DNA of 64,000 nt from Oscillatoria nigro-viridis PCC 7112 (GCF_000317475.1 NC_019730.1:124001-188000); one strand, 5' to 3'; counted from the first letter of the stretch, positions 53,632 to 62,906 are shown. Numbers and translations: made by a program. The notes: generated by a model from the sequence alone, not told the origin.

Positions 53632-55299
53632 GGGCTTGCTGAATCAGTGAGAAAAGTAAACAGTGTATGGGTTTTCCGAACAAAAAAGTAGTAAGGGTCG
53701 CCGTGAAAAACAGGTATAATCAGTCAAAACCCGTGCATCACCACCTGCGATCGTGTATAGAAAAGCTGAGCTTGCCCCAAGCTCCCCATCCGACTTTGAA
53801 CTCCCCTTTGAAGGAAGATTGTCAGAAGATAACCGTTGGGTAAAAATGACCCAACTAATTCCTTGGTTAGAATTTGAATCAGAATATGCTGCAAATTTTC
53901 CGACCGAAATGGGAGCACCCGCTTGCATCATTTAGGATGGCATTAGGGGCATTAATTATCAAAGAAAAGCTGGGAATCAGCGACATAGAAACAGTAGAAC
54001 AGATCCGAGAAAACCCATACCTGCAATACTTTATAGGTCAATCAACATACAGTAATGAACCCCCATTTGATCCATCATTATTAGTCCACTTTCGGCAGCG
54101 AATCAGTGCAAACTTAATCAAGAAAGTGAACGAACGGATGGTGGAAAAAATGCGCGAAACCACCCCAAAACCGCCCGAAAAAAAAAAGGATTCGGACGCA
54201 AAAAATGAATTAACCAATCAAGGAAAATTAGTCATAGATGCGACCTGTGCTCCAGCAGATATTAGCTATCCCACCGACTTAGGGCTATTAAACCGAGCCA
54301 GAGTTCATACCGAAAAAATCATCGATATTCTCTATAAATCCCTCAAAGTAAAAATCAATAAAAAACCCAGAACCTACCGGAAAATAGCCAGGAAAGACTA
54401 CTTAGCAGTAGCAAAACAACGACGACCTAAACGAAACAAAAAAATCCAAGCCCTTAAAAAACAACTGCAATATATCAAAAGAAACCTCGCTAATATTGAA
54501 CAGCTAATCGAATCAGGTGCCACCCTACAAAGTTTGACCAAAAAGCAATATAAAACCTTGCTAGTTCTCACAGAAGTCTATCGCCAACAACTCTGGTTAT
54601 TGGAAAATAAAAAACAGAGTATATCGGACAGTTGGGGTAAGTTTAAGCCAACCGCACATCCGTCCCATTGTTAGAGGAAAAGCAGGAAAACCCGTAGAGT
54701 TTGGAGCTAAACTGTCAGCGAGTTGCAGTGAAGGATATGTATTTTTAGACCGGATAAGTTGGGATAACTTTAACGAATCAGGAGACTTAAAAGCACTCAT
54801 TTGAAGCATTTAAAATTTACACAGGATGCTATCCAGAATCAGTCCATGCCGATCGCATTTATCGAACCAGGGAAAATCGAGCCTGGTGTAAAGAAAGAGG
54901 AATTAGAATTAGTGGCCCCCCTTTAGGAAGGCCACCAGCAATTGTTAGTAAGGAAACCAAGAAACAAGCCTGGGAAGATGAAAGAATTCGTAACTCTATT
55001 GAGGGCAAATTTGGACAAGGTAAAAGAAGATTTAGCTTGAATCGAGTGATGGCAAAGCTTGATAATACTTCGGAAACAGCTATTGCTATTACTTTTTTAG
55101 TGATGAACCTTGCTACCTGGTTAAGACGGGTTTTTTGTGTGTTTTTATGTCAAAAACCAAAAATCACACCTATTTATGGTTCAATGATTATTAAAAGCTA
55201 TAACTGGGCAAGTTATAGTCAACAAAAAGTTATGTTTTGCCGAGCTTGAATTGCCCATTAATTGCGATCGCGATTTTTCCTAACTTATTCAGTAAGCCC
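53632..55299 (+). mobile_element. IS5-like insertion sequence, copy B
   Basis: 1668 bp, the ends matching copy A in opposite orientation (GGGCTTGCTGAATCAGTGAG at 53632; complement of 55299 GGGCTTACTGAATAAGTT). A 6-bp target duplication TAGCTA lies at 53626-53631 and 55300-55305. It splits the AAA ATPase gene. Confidence 0.93.
53753..55249 (+). pseudogene. IS5-like transposase, copy B, frameshifted
   Basis: The N-terminal frame starts at 53753 (MYRKAELAPSSPSDFELPFE). It must shift near 53925 into the 266-residue frame with MALGALIIKEKLGISDIETV, KLVIDATCAPADISYPTDLG and QALKKQLQYIKRNLANIEQL. It shifts again near 54640 to PHIRPIVRGKAGKPVEFGAK, and near 54805 to YTGCYPESVHADRIYRTREN and NSIEGKFGQGKRRFSLNRVM, ending at 55249. 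Copy B keeps ten A residues near 54178-54187, so its central frame is longer than in copy A. No single frame encodes a full transposase. Confidence 0.87.
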
Positions 55300-57450
55300 T
55301 AGCTAAGTGCAAATTGAAAATCTCATAGCGAGCGCCGCTGTGTGGCAAATCCACAAACCAGATTCCGCCGTCGTCAAATCTGCGGATAAGTTCAGCCGGC
55401 AGCATTTCTAAGCGGTTAACAGTAGCTAACATTAACACGGGGCTCTCATGTTCCTGCATCCAGGTGAGCAATTTCTGCGACAGCCGTCTAGCTACACCGC
55501 CATCAGCATTTGATTCCCAGCCAGAAAAACCCTTGTCAAAATCGTCAAAGAACAGCACGCAGCCGCCCAAATTATCGGCTGTATCCAGCATTTTGTTGAG
55601 AGCGCGATCGGGATTAGAGGAACCTAGAATATTGCCCCAACTTGCTGCTAAAAGCGCATAACCTAGCTTCTTAGCAGCTAGCTTCGCACTCAAACTTTTG
55701 CCCGTCCCCGGCGGCCCCCACAGCAGCATTCCTTTGGGAGGTCTGAGGTGATATTTCTTGGCATCAGCTTCTGACAGCTTTACGACTTCGCTCAAATAAG
55801 CGTCTAATAAATCTAAACCGCCAGCATGAGGCACGTCTGGAGAAGCAATGAACTCCAACCCCTGGTCTCGAAGTTGCGATATTTTATGCTCCAATACCAA
55901 CTGTGCGATTTGGACAACTGAAGCGGTCACAGAGAGCGATCGATCTAACACCAATTCAATTTCAGCAGTTGGCAGCCCTAGACTAGAAACAGCCAGCCGT
56001 TTTTTAGCAGCTACCGCATCTGAACCAAAATCAAGGGAACAATTGCGATCGCAAAAATTATCTACAAGAACTTCGACTTCAAAACGATCGGGTAACGGAC
56101 ATTTGAGTAGAGGAATTAATGGACTTAGCTTTGATGGCAGTTGGATGTACTCACCCAGCAGTACCCAATATTGGTTGGCCCAACGCCCTTTCAGCTCAAA
56201 GAATGCGTTAGCCAATTGAGAATAACGGCGGACAAGAGGCTGTTCGGTACTGTCTGACTCCAAAATGTCCTCTAACAAAAAGATACCGGGGCAGTCATTT
56301 TCCAGCAGAAATTGCAGGACATCACTCTCGACAGATAGCTCAGTTTTACATAAGACGCATTCACTATTATACATCTGGGAAATATCTGAAACGCTTGTCA
56401 TATCTGAATGACAACCTAAAATTGGGAGATTTTTATCCAAACACCGCACCTGTTGAAGAGTTGCATAGCCAGGATTCCAATAATAAACAGGTAAACAACA
56501 CTCACTGGCGTACTGATGAAATGATGACAAGATTTTTTGGCGATCTGCACTGTAATATTCTAGGGCAAATATTGGAGTTGGAGGGACTCTTAAATTAGAC
56601 AAAATCGTGAAATATTTCATGAATTTATACATCTAAGTAGAGGATGTTTAACATAAAAATTTAACTAACATAATTAAAATTTAGCGTCCTGCTAATGAGC
56701 GAAGTTTTCCCCCTCAATTGGAGGGGGTAATTGTGCCTAACGGCACTAATAAATTGATGTTATGCAAGTTAAATTGTCAATCATGGTCACAAGTAAGAAG
56801 CAAACCGCCGCCACTCCCATTCGCTCTCAGTCACCAGTGCCTGCTAAATCTAAGCCACCTGAAAAACAGAACAGTCAAACTGTCGGCAGTAACAATGGAG
56901 CAAAATCAAAACCTCAACCTAACCTCAGCTCCGAGCAACTTGCTGGCGAGCTAGTCAAACAGATTCGCAATACAATTCATAAGAAGTACGGCGTGACAAT
57001 TCAGCGTCGCGATAGCCGTATTTCGACAAAGGTTGGCCACGCAATTCGCGAAAAACTGGGATTGGATATTCAAGCTCAGTTGAATAAGCGCAACGGTAAT
57101 GGCAATGGTAAAAAGTTCGACTGGCAAGAGTGGAACAATACTGTCTTTCCCAAGCTAGTTGGCCGACCCGAGGAACTCAAGTATGATGTCGAAGTTGTTG
57201 CCTTAGCGATGAGCCAACTTTACGATACAATTGCTGACAACCCGCAAGCTGCTATTGCCGATTTAATGGAGTTCAATGCTCAAAGCTTAAAGCGTCGCAA
57301 CGAGTTAGCTAAATCCTCTGAAGAAGATACTGAAGAACTCGATGAGGACGACGAACTCGATGATGAAGATGATGAAATTGATGACATACTCGATGAAATT
57401 GATGAGGATGACGAAGACGAGGAAGGCGATGAGGATGAGGATGATGACGA

Positions 57451-58629
57451 GGGTGCATCTCACTTTGGCGAATATGTCACCAAAGGGTTAAAATGGAAAA
57501 GCTAGTAAAATTGCCCAAAAATATGAGGTAAAGAAAATGACACCCTCAGACCAAGAACAGCTAAAAGTCTACTTAAAAGCGGCAGCAGAAATTCTTTACA
57601 GAAATACAGCTCCAAGCGAGTTAGAAAGCTTTGATAGCATAGAAAAGTCTCTCCGTCAGAAAATGCTAGAAGAAGTGGGACCAGAACTAGGTAACTTTTT
57701 TTTTCAGCAGTATCAGGAATTCAAACAGGAAAACCCAGAAAAATAAAATCAATAGTCGGTTCGCTCGAAATTACCGACAATCAAGCGAAATATTTTGGAT
57801 TGAAAGCGTATAGTCAATTCAGTCCAATGATGGAAAAATGCTGTCTTTTAATTAGTGCCAACGAATCTTATCAAATGGCAGAAAAAGATTTAGAGATTTT
57901 CACCGGAATCAAAGTCTCTCATAGTACATTACAAAGATTAGTCAAACGACAAGAATTTGAATTACCTACATCTAAACAAGGAGTTCAAGAAATTACATTA
58001 GATGGCGGGAAAGTCAGGCTACGCAACGACACCAAAGGCGAGGGTTGTTACTGGAAAGACTATAAAGCCATTTGTTTAGATAATGTTTATTCGGGAGCAT
58101 CTTTTCAAAATAATCAAAATTTAATTGATTGGACTAATAGCCAAAAATTGCGACATCCTATGTATTGCCTAGGAGACGGTCATGCGGGAATTTGGAAAAT
58201 ATTTCAAGAAATAGGAGATACTGAACAAAGACAAGAAATCTTAGATTGGTATCATCTGAAAGAAAATCTTTACAAGGTAGGAGGTTCGCTAAAACGTTTG
58301 AAATTAGCAGAAAATATGTTGTGGCAAGGTAAAATAGATGAAGTTATCAATCTATTTAAAGAGATGAAAAAACAAGCATTTAAAACATTTTGTAATTATT
58401 TAGAGACTCATCGCTGCCGAATAGTCAACTACCAATACTATAAAGAAGAATCCATAAGTTCGATAGGTTCTGGAACAGTTGAATCAATCATTAAACGAAT
58501 TGGGTTTAGGGTAAAAATATCAGGAGCGCAATGGAAGATTGAGAGCGTTCCCTCTATCCTTTCTCTTCGCTGTGCTTATCTCAACGGTCAACTTTCAATT
58601 TGATGTATTTGCCAAAGTGAGATGCACCC
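57451..58629 (+). mobile_element. ISKra4-like insertion sequence, complete copy B
   Basis: 1179 bp. Terminal repeats are GGGTGCATCTCACTTTGGCG at 57451 and the complement of 58629, GGGTGCATCTCACTTTGGCA. An 8-bp target duplication GATGACGA lies at 57443-57450 and 58630-58637. From 57713 on it matches the partial copy at 1-917. Confidence 0.96.
57537..58603 (+). CDS. ISKra4 family transposase made by -1 frameshift
   Basis: The first frame (57537-57746) reads MTPSDQEQLKVYLKAAAEIL and ends EVGPELGNFFF at a run of nine T (57696-57704). Slipping back one base there gives SAVSGIQTGKPRKIKSIVGS and continues through the second frame to 58603. The joined protein is about 355 residues with the order expected for ISKra4 transposases (N-terminal helical region, DGGKVRLR, ILDWYHLKENLYKVGG). 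Programmed -1 shifting is known or proposed for part of this family. The run TTT TTT TTT in zero frame is a plausible slip site. Confidence 0.85.
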
Positions 58630-58716
58630 GATGACGATGAGGAGGATGATTTTAGTTTAGACGAAGAGGAAGAATTTGAGGAAGACGACGAATAATTGCT
58701 AAAGTTTTATTAGAAA

Positions 58717-58746
58717 GCTCTGCTGAAAAAGCAGAGCATTTTTTTG
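58717..58746 (+). terminator. Rho-independent terminator of the acidic-tail gene
   Basis: GCTCTGCT (58717-58724), a GAAAA loop, AGCAGAGC (58730-58737), then a run of T residues. It lies 21 bases after the restored stop at 58695. Confidence 0.85.
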
Positions 58747-58789
58747 CCTCTATCGAGGCCTTTTCCACGAATCGCGATTCAGGGTAATA

Positions 58790-59804
58790 CAGCAGATTCC
58801 ATGTATATGTGGTACACTCTATTTAGTACATCAGCAGAAAAAATGAAAGCTTATTCGATCGAGTTTCGTAAAAAAATAGTTAAAGCCTATGAACAAGGTG
58901 ATACATCAGTCAGGAAAGTAGCCCAACGTTTTGATGTGAGTAAAGCGTTTGTTCAAAAAATCTTAAAACAAAAACAAACGACTGGTCACGTTCAACCCAA
59001 AAAACAGGGTGGAAGCCTTAAAAGTGTGTTAAACTCGCGCCGGACTGAATTGACCCAGATGGTAGAAAAATATCCGGATAGCACGTTGTCAGAATATTGT
59101 GAATATTGGCTTATGAACTACAAGGAAGCTGTCAGTCCTAGCATGATGTGTCGTGAATTACAAAAAGAAAATTTAACGCGAAAAAAAAGACCATACGCAG
59201 TAGTCAGTCTGCCACTGAAAGAGTACAAATTCTGAGGTGTGAATATTGGGAAAAAGTGAAAAATATTGACCCTGACAACCTCGTTTTTTTGGATGAAATG
59301 GGCGTTTTATTGGGGTTAACACGAACCCATGCACGTTCAATATGTGGTAGTAGAGTCTACGATTTAAAACCATTCTATCGCGGAGCCAAAGTCACAGTTG
59401 TCGGAGCAATTAGCTTAAAAAAAGTAGTAGGATTGATGACCCTCAATGGCTCAATGGATGGCAGAGCTTTTGAAGTCTTTATTGAACATTTTTTAGTGCC
59501 AAACTTATGGGAGGGTGCAGTAGTTGTTATGGATAATCTACCCGCTCACAAGTTGGGGACTATTGGATCATTGATACAAGCCGCTGGTGCTAGTTTACTG
59601 AACTTATCCCCCTATTCTCCCGACTTCAATCCTATAGAATTATGGTGGTCGCAACTCAAATCTTTTTTACGTCAGTTTTCACCAACAACTACCAAGATGG
59701 TTGACATTTTACTGGCTACGGCCGTTGATTTGGTCAATCCTAAGCACTTTAAAAACTGGTTTACAAGCTGCTGCTACTGTACTTCATAAAGCTGGAATCT
59801 GCTG
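58790..59804 (+). mobile_element. IS630 family insertion sequence, compact
   Basis: 1015 bp with ends CAGCAGATTCC(A) at 58790 and the complement of 59804, flanked by TA at 58788-58789 and 59805-59806. It lies between the acidic-tail gene's terminator and the next small gene. Confidence 0.88.
58843..59789 (+). CDS. IS630 family transposase made by -1 frameshift
   Basis: The first frame starts at ATG 58843 (MKAYSIEFRKKIVKAYEQGD), with a helix-turn-helix (SVRKVAQRFDVSKAFVQKIL), and ends LTRKK at an A8 run (59181-59188). Slipping -1 gives KTIRSSQSATERVQILRCEY, then the DDE core: Asp in LVFLDEMGV, Asp in AVVVMDNLPAHK and Glu in YSPDFNPIELWW, ending at 59789. The codons are AAA AAA AGA in zero frame, a standard A-run slip site for IS630 elements. 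The element looks intact and potentially active. Confidence 0.88.
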
Positions 59805-59853
59805 TAATTGTCGCCACCGTCCGAATCAGGACGCTCTGGGAAGCAGACCCAAC

Positions 59854-59894
59854 AAATTCACAATCAAGGAAGTTTTGACCTTGATTGTGAATTT
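59854..59894 (+). terminator. Strong hairpin, possible terminator or regulatory stem
   Basis: AAATTCACAATCAAGG (59854-59869) pairs perfectly with CCTTGATTGTGAATTT (59879-59894), followed by AATTTTACC. It lies about 100 bases before the next start codon. Confidence 0.65.
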
Positions 59895-59994
59895 AATTTT
59901 ACCCACTCACCCACCACTATTTTTTTTGAATTAATTGTAATTAGCAGACTGCCGTCGCTTTAGTTGTGAAAAAAAACACGCTTGAGGGTTAATC

Positions 59995-60354
59995 ATGGCT
60001 AATCGCAAATCCGCTCCAACTCCGATGCAAAAGCAATTTGCAGAAACTCTTGAAGAACAGCGCTTCGAGATGTTTTTGCACGTTGCCCGCGAGTTAACGG
60101 GACGTGCCAAACAGCGACAGTTGCAGAAAGGTAAAGCTCTTGACTGGGAAGCGTTCAATACTTGGTTTAACAAGCAATATGAAGGCTACTCGGCTGACGA
60201 GATGCTTGAAGAAATCTTGAGCAATGTTTACTGGCTTTCATCTGAGCAAGCAGTGATTGACTTGCACTTCCGTTATATCGAATCGGCAGTCAAAGCTTCT
60301 CATAAGAAAAAGGCAACTGACGATAATGAAGAGATTGATGATTTTGTCAAGTAA
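59995..60354 (+). CDS. Hypothetical protein, 119 residues, acidic end
   Basis: MANRKSAPTPMQKQFAETLE, EMFLHVARELTGRAKQRQLQ and DWEAFNTWFNKQYEGYSADE describe a helical protein with an acidic end (ATDDNEEIDDFVK). I do not recognise the family. It shares a Lys-rich start and an Asp/Glu-rich end with the acidic-tail gene upstream, and both are followed by similar terminators. Without the IS630 (58790-59804) the two genes lie about 280 bases apart, so they may form one locus with the divergent AAA gene. GAGGGTTAATC precedes the ATG. Confidence 0.75.
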   Translation: MANRKSAPTPMQKQFAETLEEQRFEMFLHVARELTGRAKQRQLQKGKALDWEAFNTWFNKQYEGYSADEMLEEILSNVYWLSSEQAVIDLHFRYIESAVKASHKKKATDDNEEIDDFVK

Positions 60355-60382
60355 TCAATGACGACCCCCGATAAAGGGGATA

Positions 60383-60410
60383 AAATCCTGCTCCAAGCAG
60401 GATTTGTTTT
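60383..60410 (+). terminator. Rho-independent terminator
   Basis: AAATCCTGC (60383-60391), loop TCCAA, GCAGGATTT (60397-60405), then GTTTT. It lies 29 bases after the stop of the 119-residue gene. It also faces the 3' end of the minus-strand iscB gene. Confidence 0.85.
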
Positions 60411-60476
60411 GCCCGCCCACCCACCGCGCCAGTTCCCTTTGCGATATTGGCGATCGCTACGCCTCTAATTGCCGAT

Positions 60477-61769
60477 TTACTGGACGCAAGTGGACAATGT
60501 ATACGTATAACCATCATTATGGTGAATTGCCCTACAGTATTTGTGACGTACTGGGCTAACTTTTCCCGTTGGTGACATCATCTCAAAAACTCCACTCGCT
60601 CGAACAATTAGCCTGCCTCTATGAGTACCCGCAAATTTTCCTGTAGGCAGAGTTGCTTGTACCATGTCGCCAGTTTTAAAGCCGAAAAATTCCTTGCACC
60701 GTGTCTTGTGTCTGATTGGGAAGCCATATTTATTTGGCTGGCAGATCTGACGGCTGCCCCATCCTGAAGCTTGAATTAACAAAGGCCCGGCAGTCAAAAT
60801 TTTTAATTGGGACACGAGTCCCACACAAGCTGCATCTAACCAATGAGTTTTTGGTAATTCCAATCGAGTACGATTGTATTTGGTCTGACCGCCTGTTCCG
60901 ATTTCAACTGGTAATGATGTTTCTTTCAGTCTGTTAAAGAGTTGCCAGCGGGTGCTATTGACTGCTGCTGCATCTTTCAATGGTTGTTTGGCTTGTTTTG
61001 CGATTCGATCGAACAACTCAGGTTGCTGTGCTAAGAAATCTTTAAGCTCCTGATTTCCCTTGGCTTCGTTGCAGTGACGGCAAGCAATTGTGAGATTTGA
61101 AACTCGGGAACTTCCGCCTTTCGATCGGGGGTGGATATGCTCAATTTCTAATGGGATATTTTGGGCGTTGCAATAAGCACATTTTCGACCCCATTTTTCT
61201 AGTAAATATTCTCTGATTTCGTAGCCTGCTAGTTCTCCTTGTTGGTACTGGATGCCTGAGATTTCTGGGTTTTGCATCGCCTGAGTGTCAAATTTCACTA
61301 ACTCTTGAGATATTCCTGTAATTGGAACGTATCTGCGTATGCGGTTGACCCAAGTCAGAATATTTTCTACTCTTGATTCTAGACTGGGTGGCAACCATCC
61401 TGATTTTCGCGTCCGGTTTAAAAACCGGGGTTGTCGATACCTGGTTTTGCGGTTTCTCCGGTGACTGCGCAGGGCGCGACGCGATGCTAAATCGTGCTTA
61501 ATTTGTTGTCCCCTGTGGGTTAATTCAGCACCCCAGATTACTTTGTCGTCTCGGACAATTGCTAATCCACTAACTTTTGCACCCGGATCGATTTTTAATT
61601 GATGGGGTTGTATTTGGGGAGCGGATACTGTGTATTTGAGTACGATCGTCAAGGGGTAACGTCGATAAATAGCAGCTTTTTGCAGTTTTAACAATCGCCT
61701 TGCTTGTCCCGGTGGTACTGGGTTAAGCGGTTGTCCATTGGTATCGACAACAAAGACAAAATTAGACAT
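60477..61769 (-). CDS. iscB: IscB, RNA-guided HNH/RuvC nuclease
   Basis: 430 residues, a normal IscB length. N-terminal PLMP-type segment (MSNFVFVVDTNGQPLNPVPP), RuvC-I Asp61 in LKIDPGAKVSGLAIV, an Arg-rich bridge-helix region (DLASRRALRSHRRNRKTRYR), and RuvC-II Glu156 in GISQELVKFD. An inserted HNH domain has Cys197/Cys200, the EIEHIHPRSKGG active site and Cys230/Cys233. RuvC-III lies in THWLDAACVG (His309, Asp312), followed by a C-terminal target-interaction region. All catalytic residues are present, so the nuclease should be active. No tnpA is adjacent. A candidate omega-RNA lies directly upstream on the same strand. IscB proteins are the ancestors of Cas9. Confidence 0.95.
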   Translation of the reverse strand: MSNFVFVVDTNGQPLNPVPPGQARRLLKLQKAAIYRRYPLTIVLKYTVSAPQIQPHQLKIDPGAKVSGLAIVRDDKVIWGAELTHRGQQIKHDLASRRALRSHRRNRKTRYRQPRFLNRTRKSGWLPPSLESRVENILTWVNRIRRYVPITGISQELVKFDTQAMQNPEISGIQYQQGELAGYEIREYLLEKWGRKCAYCNAQNIPLEIEHIHPRSKGGSSRVSNLTIACRHCNEAKGNQELKDFLAQQPELFDRIAKQAKQPLKDAAAVNSTRWQLFNRLKETSLPVEIGTGGQTKYNRTRLELPKTHWLDAACVGLVSQLKILTAGPLLIQASGWGSRQICQPNKYGFPIRHKTRCKEFFGFKTGDMVQATLPTGKFAGTHRGRLIVRASGVFEMMSPTGKVSPVRHKYCRAIHHNDGYTYTLSTCVQ

Positions 61770-61774
61770 GGATG

Positions 61775-62030
61775 TCCTCCCTTGCGGGGTAATGTTTTCC
61801 TCGCCAATGTTTTGAGGGCTTGTTATGCCAATCGCACTTCCTTAACCAAATAGGGATGTTTAACTATTGACGACAGGGCTACAAGCTGGAAAGCACCTGT
61901 AGGTGTCATGACCCTCGAAACGTAGTTTGTAACTGAGGCTGGCTATCTCTCCAGCCTTGGAAGTGGTTGTCCACTCTTGTCTGCTGTTTGGTGGATAGCA
62001 TTCTCAGAAGGCTTTAGTTAATAGAACTTA
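61775..62030 (-). ncRNA. Candidate omega-RNA of IscB
   Basis: The about 260 non-coding bases in front of iscB are unusually rich in short stems on the minus strand. AGGCTGG pairs with CCAGCCT (61936-61957), GTGG with CCAC (about 61963-61974), CACCT with AGGTG (about 61894-61905), and there are further pairings around CAAACTACGTTTCGAG. The position and orientation directly upstream of iscB match the omega-RNA locus of IscB systems. The guide would be at its 5' end, near or beyond 62030. Exact ends cannot be fixed by eye. Confidence 0.65.
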
Positions 62031-62039
62031 CGCAGTAAT

Positions 62040-62278
62040 AGCCTAATTATGTCATTCTGAGTCCTTCAAGCAGTTTACCACGAGCGTAGCGAAGGTTCCG
62101 CAAGTAATGCGAAGAATCTCAAACTCTTGCCACACCATTACAAAGCCTAAGCCCTGGTTAATTAGTTTTATGCGAGAATGCAAGCCACTTAATAATAGAT
62201 CGTAAAACCGTTTGGCAATAAATCAAATAACTGTTTTTATTAAAAGGTTTTGATATTAAACGCGAGCGCGTTTGAGAG
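62040..62278. other. Intergenic stretch with a dispersed-repeat fragment
   Basis: It contains TGTCATTCTGAGTCCTT, AGCGTAGCGAAGG and GCGAAGAATCTCAAAC. This is the broken form of a GTCATTCTGAGCG...GCGAAGAATCTC element that I know as a common interspersed repeat in several bacterial groups. No gene is seen. Confidence 0.45.
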
Positions 62279-62302
62279 ATGTTCCATTTGCCAAGTATAA
62301 TC

Positions 62303-62824
62303 ATGTACGAATCTCTTCAGCATTTTCTCACACTCACAATTGAAACTGTAGTAATTTTTGGGTACGGTGGCTTAATTCTTCACTATATCGCTACGCTGTT
62401 AGCATCGAAGCAGATGAATTATTCTGAAAAAGTCTCCGCAGAACTTGCCCCAGATTTTGTGCCTCTTCTCAATGAAATTGCTTCCTTTCCTGCTGTTGCC
62501 GAATGTGCAGCAACTCCAGAACCCACAGAAGAACAGCGCCTCACCTCTTCGCTACAAGTTAAAGCCGAATTTGCTTCTAATATTCAACTCGATACCGACA
62601 CATTAAATCTACCCTTCATTCAAGTCGATAGCCTGAGTCTCCGACAATGCCGCACCGTTATTCGAGCGCTCAATTCCACTCTCCCACGAAGTGAGCATAT
62701 TCGCCTGAAACTCAACAAAAAAGATGTGCCAGCAGATTCGTTAAAATTTCAAATTAAGAAGCACTTTGAGCATCGACCGCAGCAAGTTGTCTCCCTAATT
62801 GAGCAAATTTTGAAAGCTAGTTAA
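62303..62824 (+). CDS. Hypothetical membrane-anchored protein
   Basis: 173 residues from ATG 62303; an earlier ATG at 62279 has less support. MYESLQHFLTLTIETVVIFG and GYGGLILHYIATLLASK form one N-terminal hydrophobic helix (about residues 9-31). The rest is soluble, with a Pro/Glu-rich linker and a helical end (LRQCRTVIRALNSTLPRSEH, FQIKKHFEHRPQQVVSLIEQ) of SAP- or winged-helix-like size. Not recognised. It could be an anchor for a DNA- or nucleoprotein-binding function. Confidence 0.65.
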   Translation: MYESLQHFLTLTIETVVIFGYGGLILHYIATLLASKQMNYSEKVSAELAPDFVPLLNEIASFPAVAECAATPEPTEEQRLTSSLQVKAEFASNIQLDTDTLNLPFIQVDSLSLRQCRTVIRALNSTLPRSEHIRLKLNKKDVPADSLKFQIKKHFEHRPQQVVSLIEQILKAS

Positions 62825-62906
62825 AATGCTCGGAGAATCAACGACTAAATTAGTGTTCTTTTTCAAAAAAACTTCTGGTAACGAGTTGATAAAAAGTTTT
62901 TTTGAA

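Larger units (their letters stand above)
53273..56632 (-). pseudogene. Ycf46-like AAA ATPase, split by IS5-like copy B
   Basis: Parts 56632-55306 and 53631-53273 join in frame (1686 bases, 561 residues) when the element and one TAGCTA are removed; the junction reads EIFNLHLAKYFPEQFREGKE. The AAA module has RPPKGMLLWGPPGTGKSLSA (Walker A, near residue 305), CVLFFDDFDKG (Walker B) and VLMLATVNRLEMLPAELIRR (sensor and arginine finger). The N-terminal half has an SADRQKILSSFHQYASECCL-type region like Ycf46 ATPases. Function of Ycf46 proteins is poorly known. Start at 56632 or 56620. Transcribed divergently from the acidic-tail gene. As it stands the 3' third is cut off. Confidence 0.9.
56783..58695 (+). 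pseudogene. Acidic-tail hypothetical protein, split by ISKra4 copy B
   Basis: Parts 56783-57450 and 58638-58695 join in frame (726 bases, 241 residues) when the element and one GATGACGA are removed. The N-terminal 50 residues are Lys/Ser/Pro-rich and disordered. A folded middle part (LVKQIRNTIHKKYGVTIQRR to LMEFNAQSLKRRNELAKSSE) has no motif I recognise. The tail is almost purely Asp/Glu, ending EDDFSLDEEEEFEEDDE. The upstream ATG at 56762 would add seven residues. Probably a DNA mimic, chaperone-like or replicon-associated protein; function unknown. A terminator at 58717 follows the restored stop. Confidence 0.9.

Noticed and set aside
57451-57505. Native C-terminus (ending GLKWKS) of the acidic-tail protein
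   Set aside because: These codons are the left end of the ISKra4 element read through by chance; the true tail continues after 58637.
60477-61769. Small Cas9
   Set aside because: Length of 430 residues, the PLMP-type N-terminus and no repeat array or cas1/cas2 indicate IscB, not Cas9.
62040-62150. tRNA or small RNA gene
   Set aside because: The short complementary stretches belong to a dispersed TCATTCTGAG-type repeat; no cloverleaf or promoter is visible.
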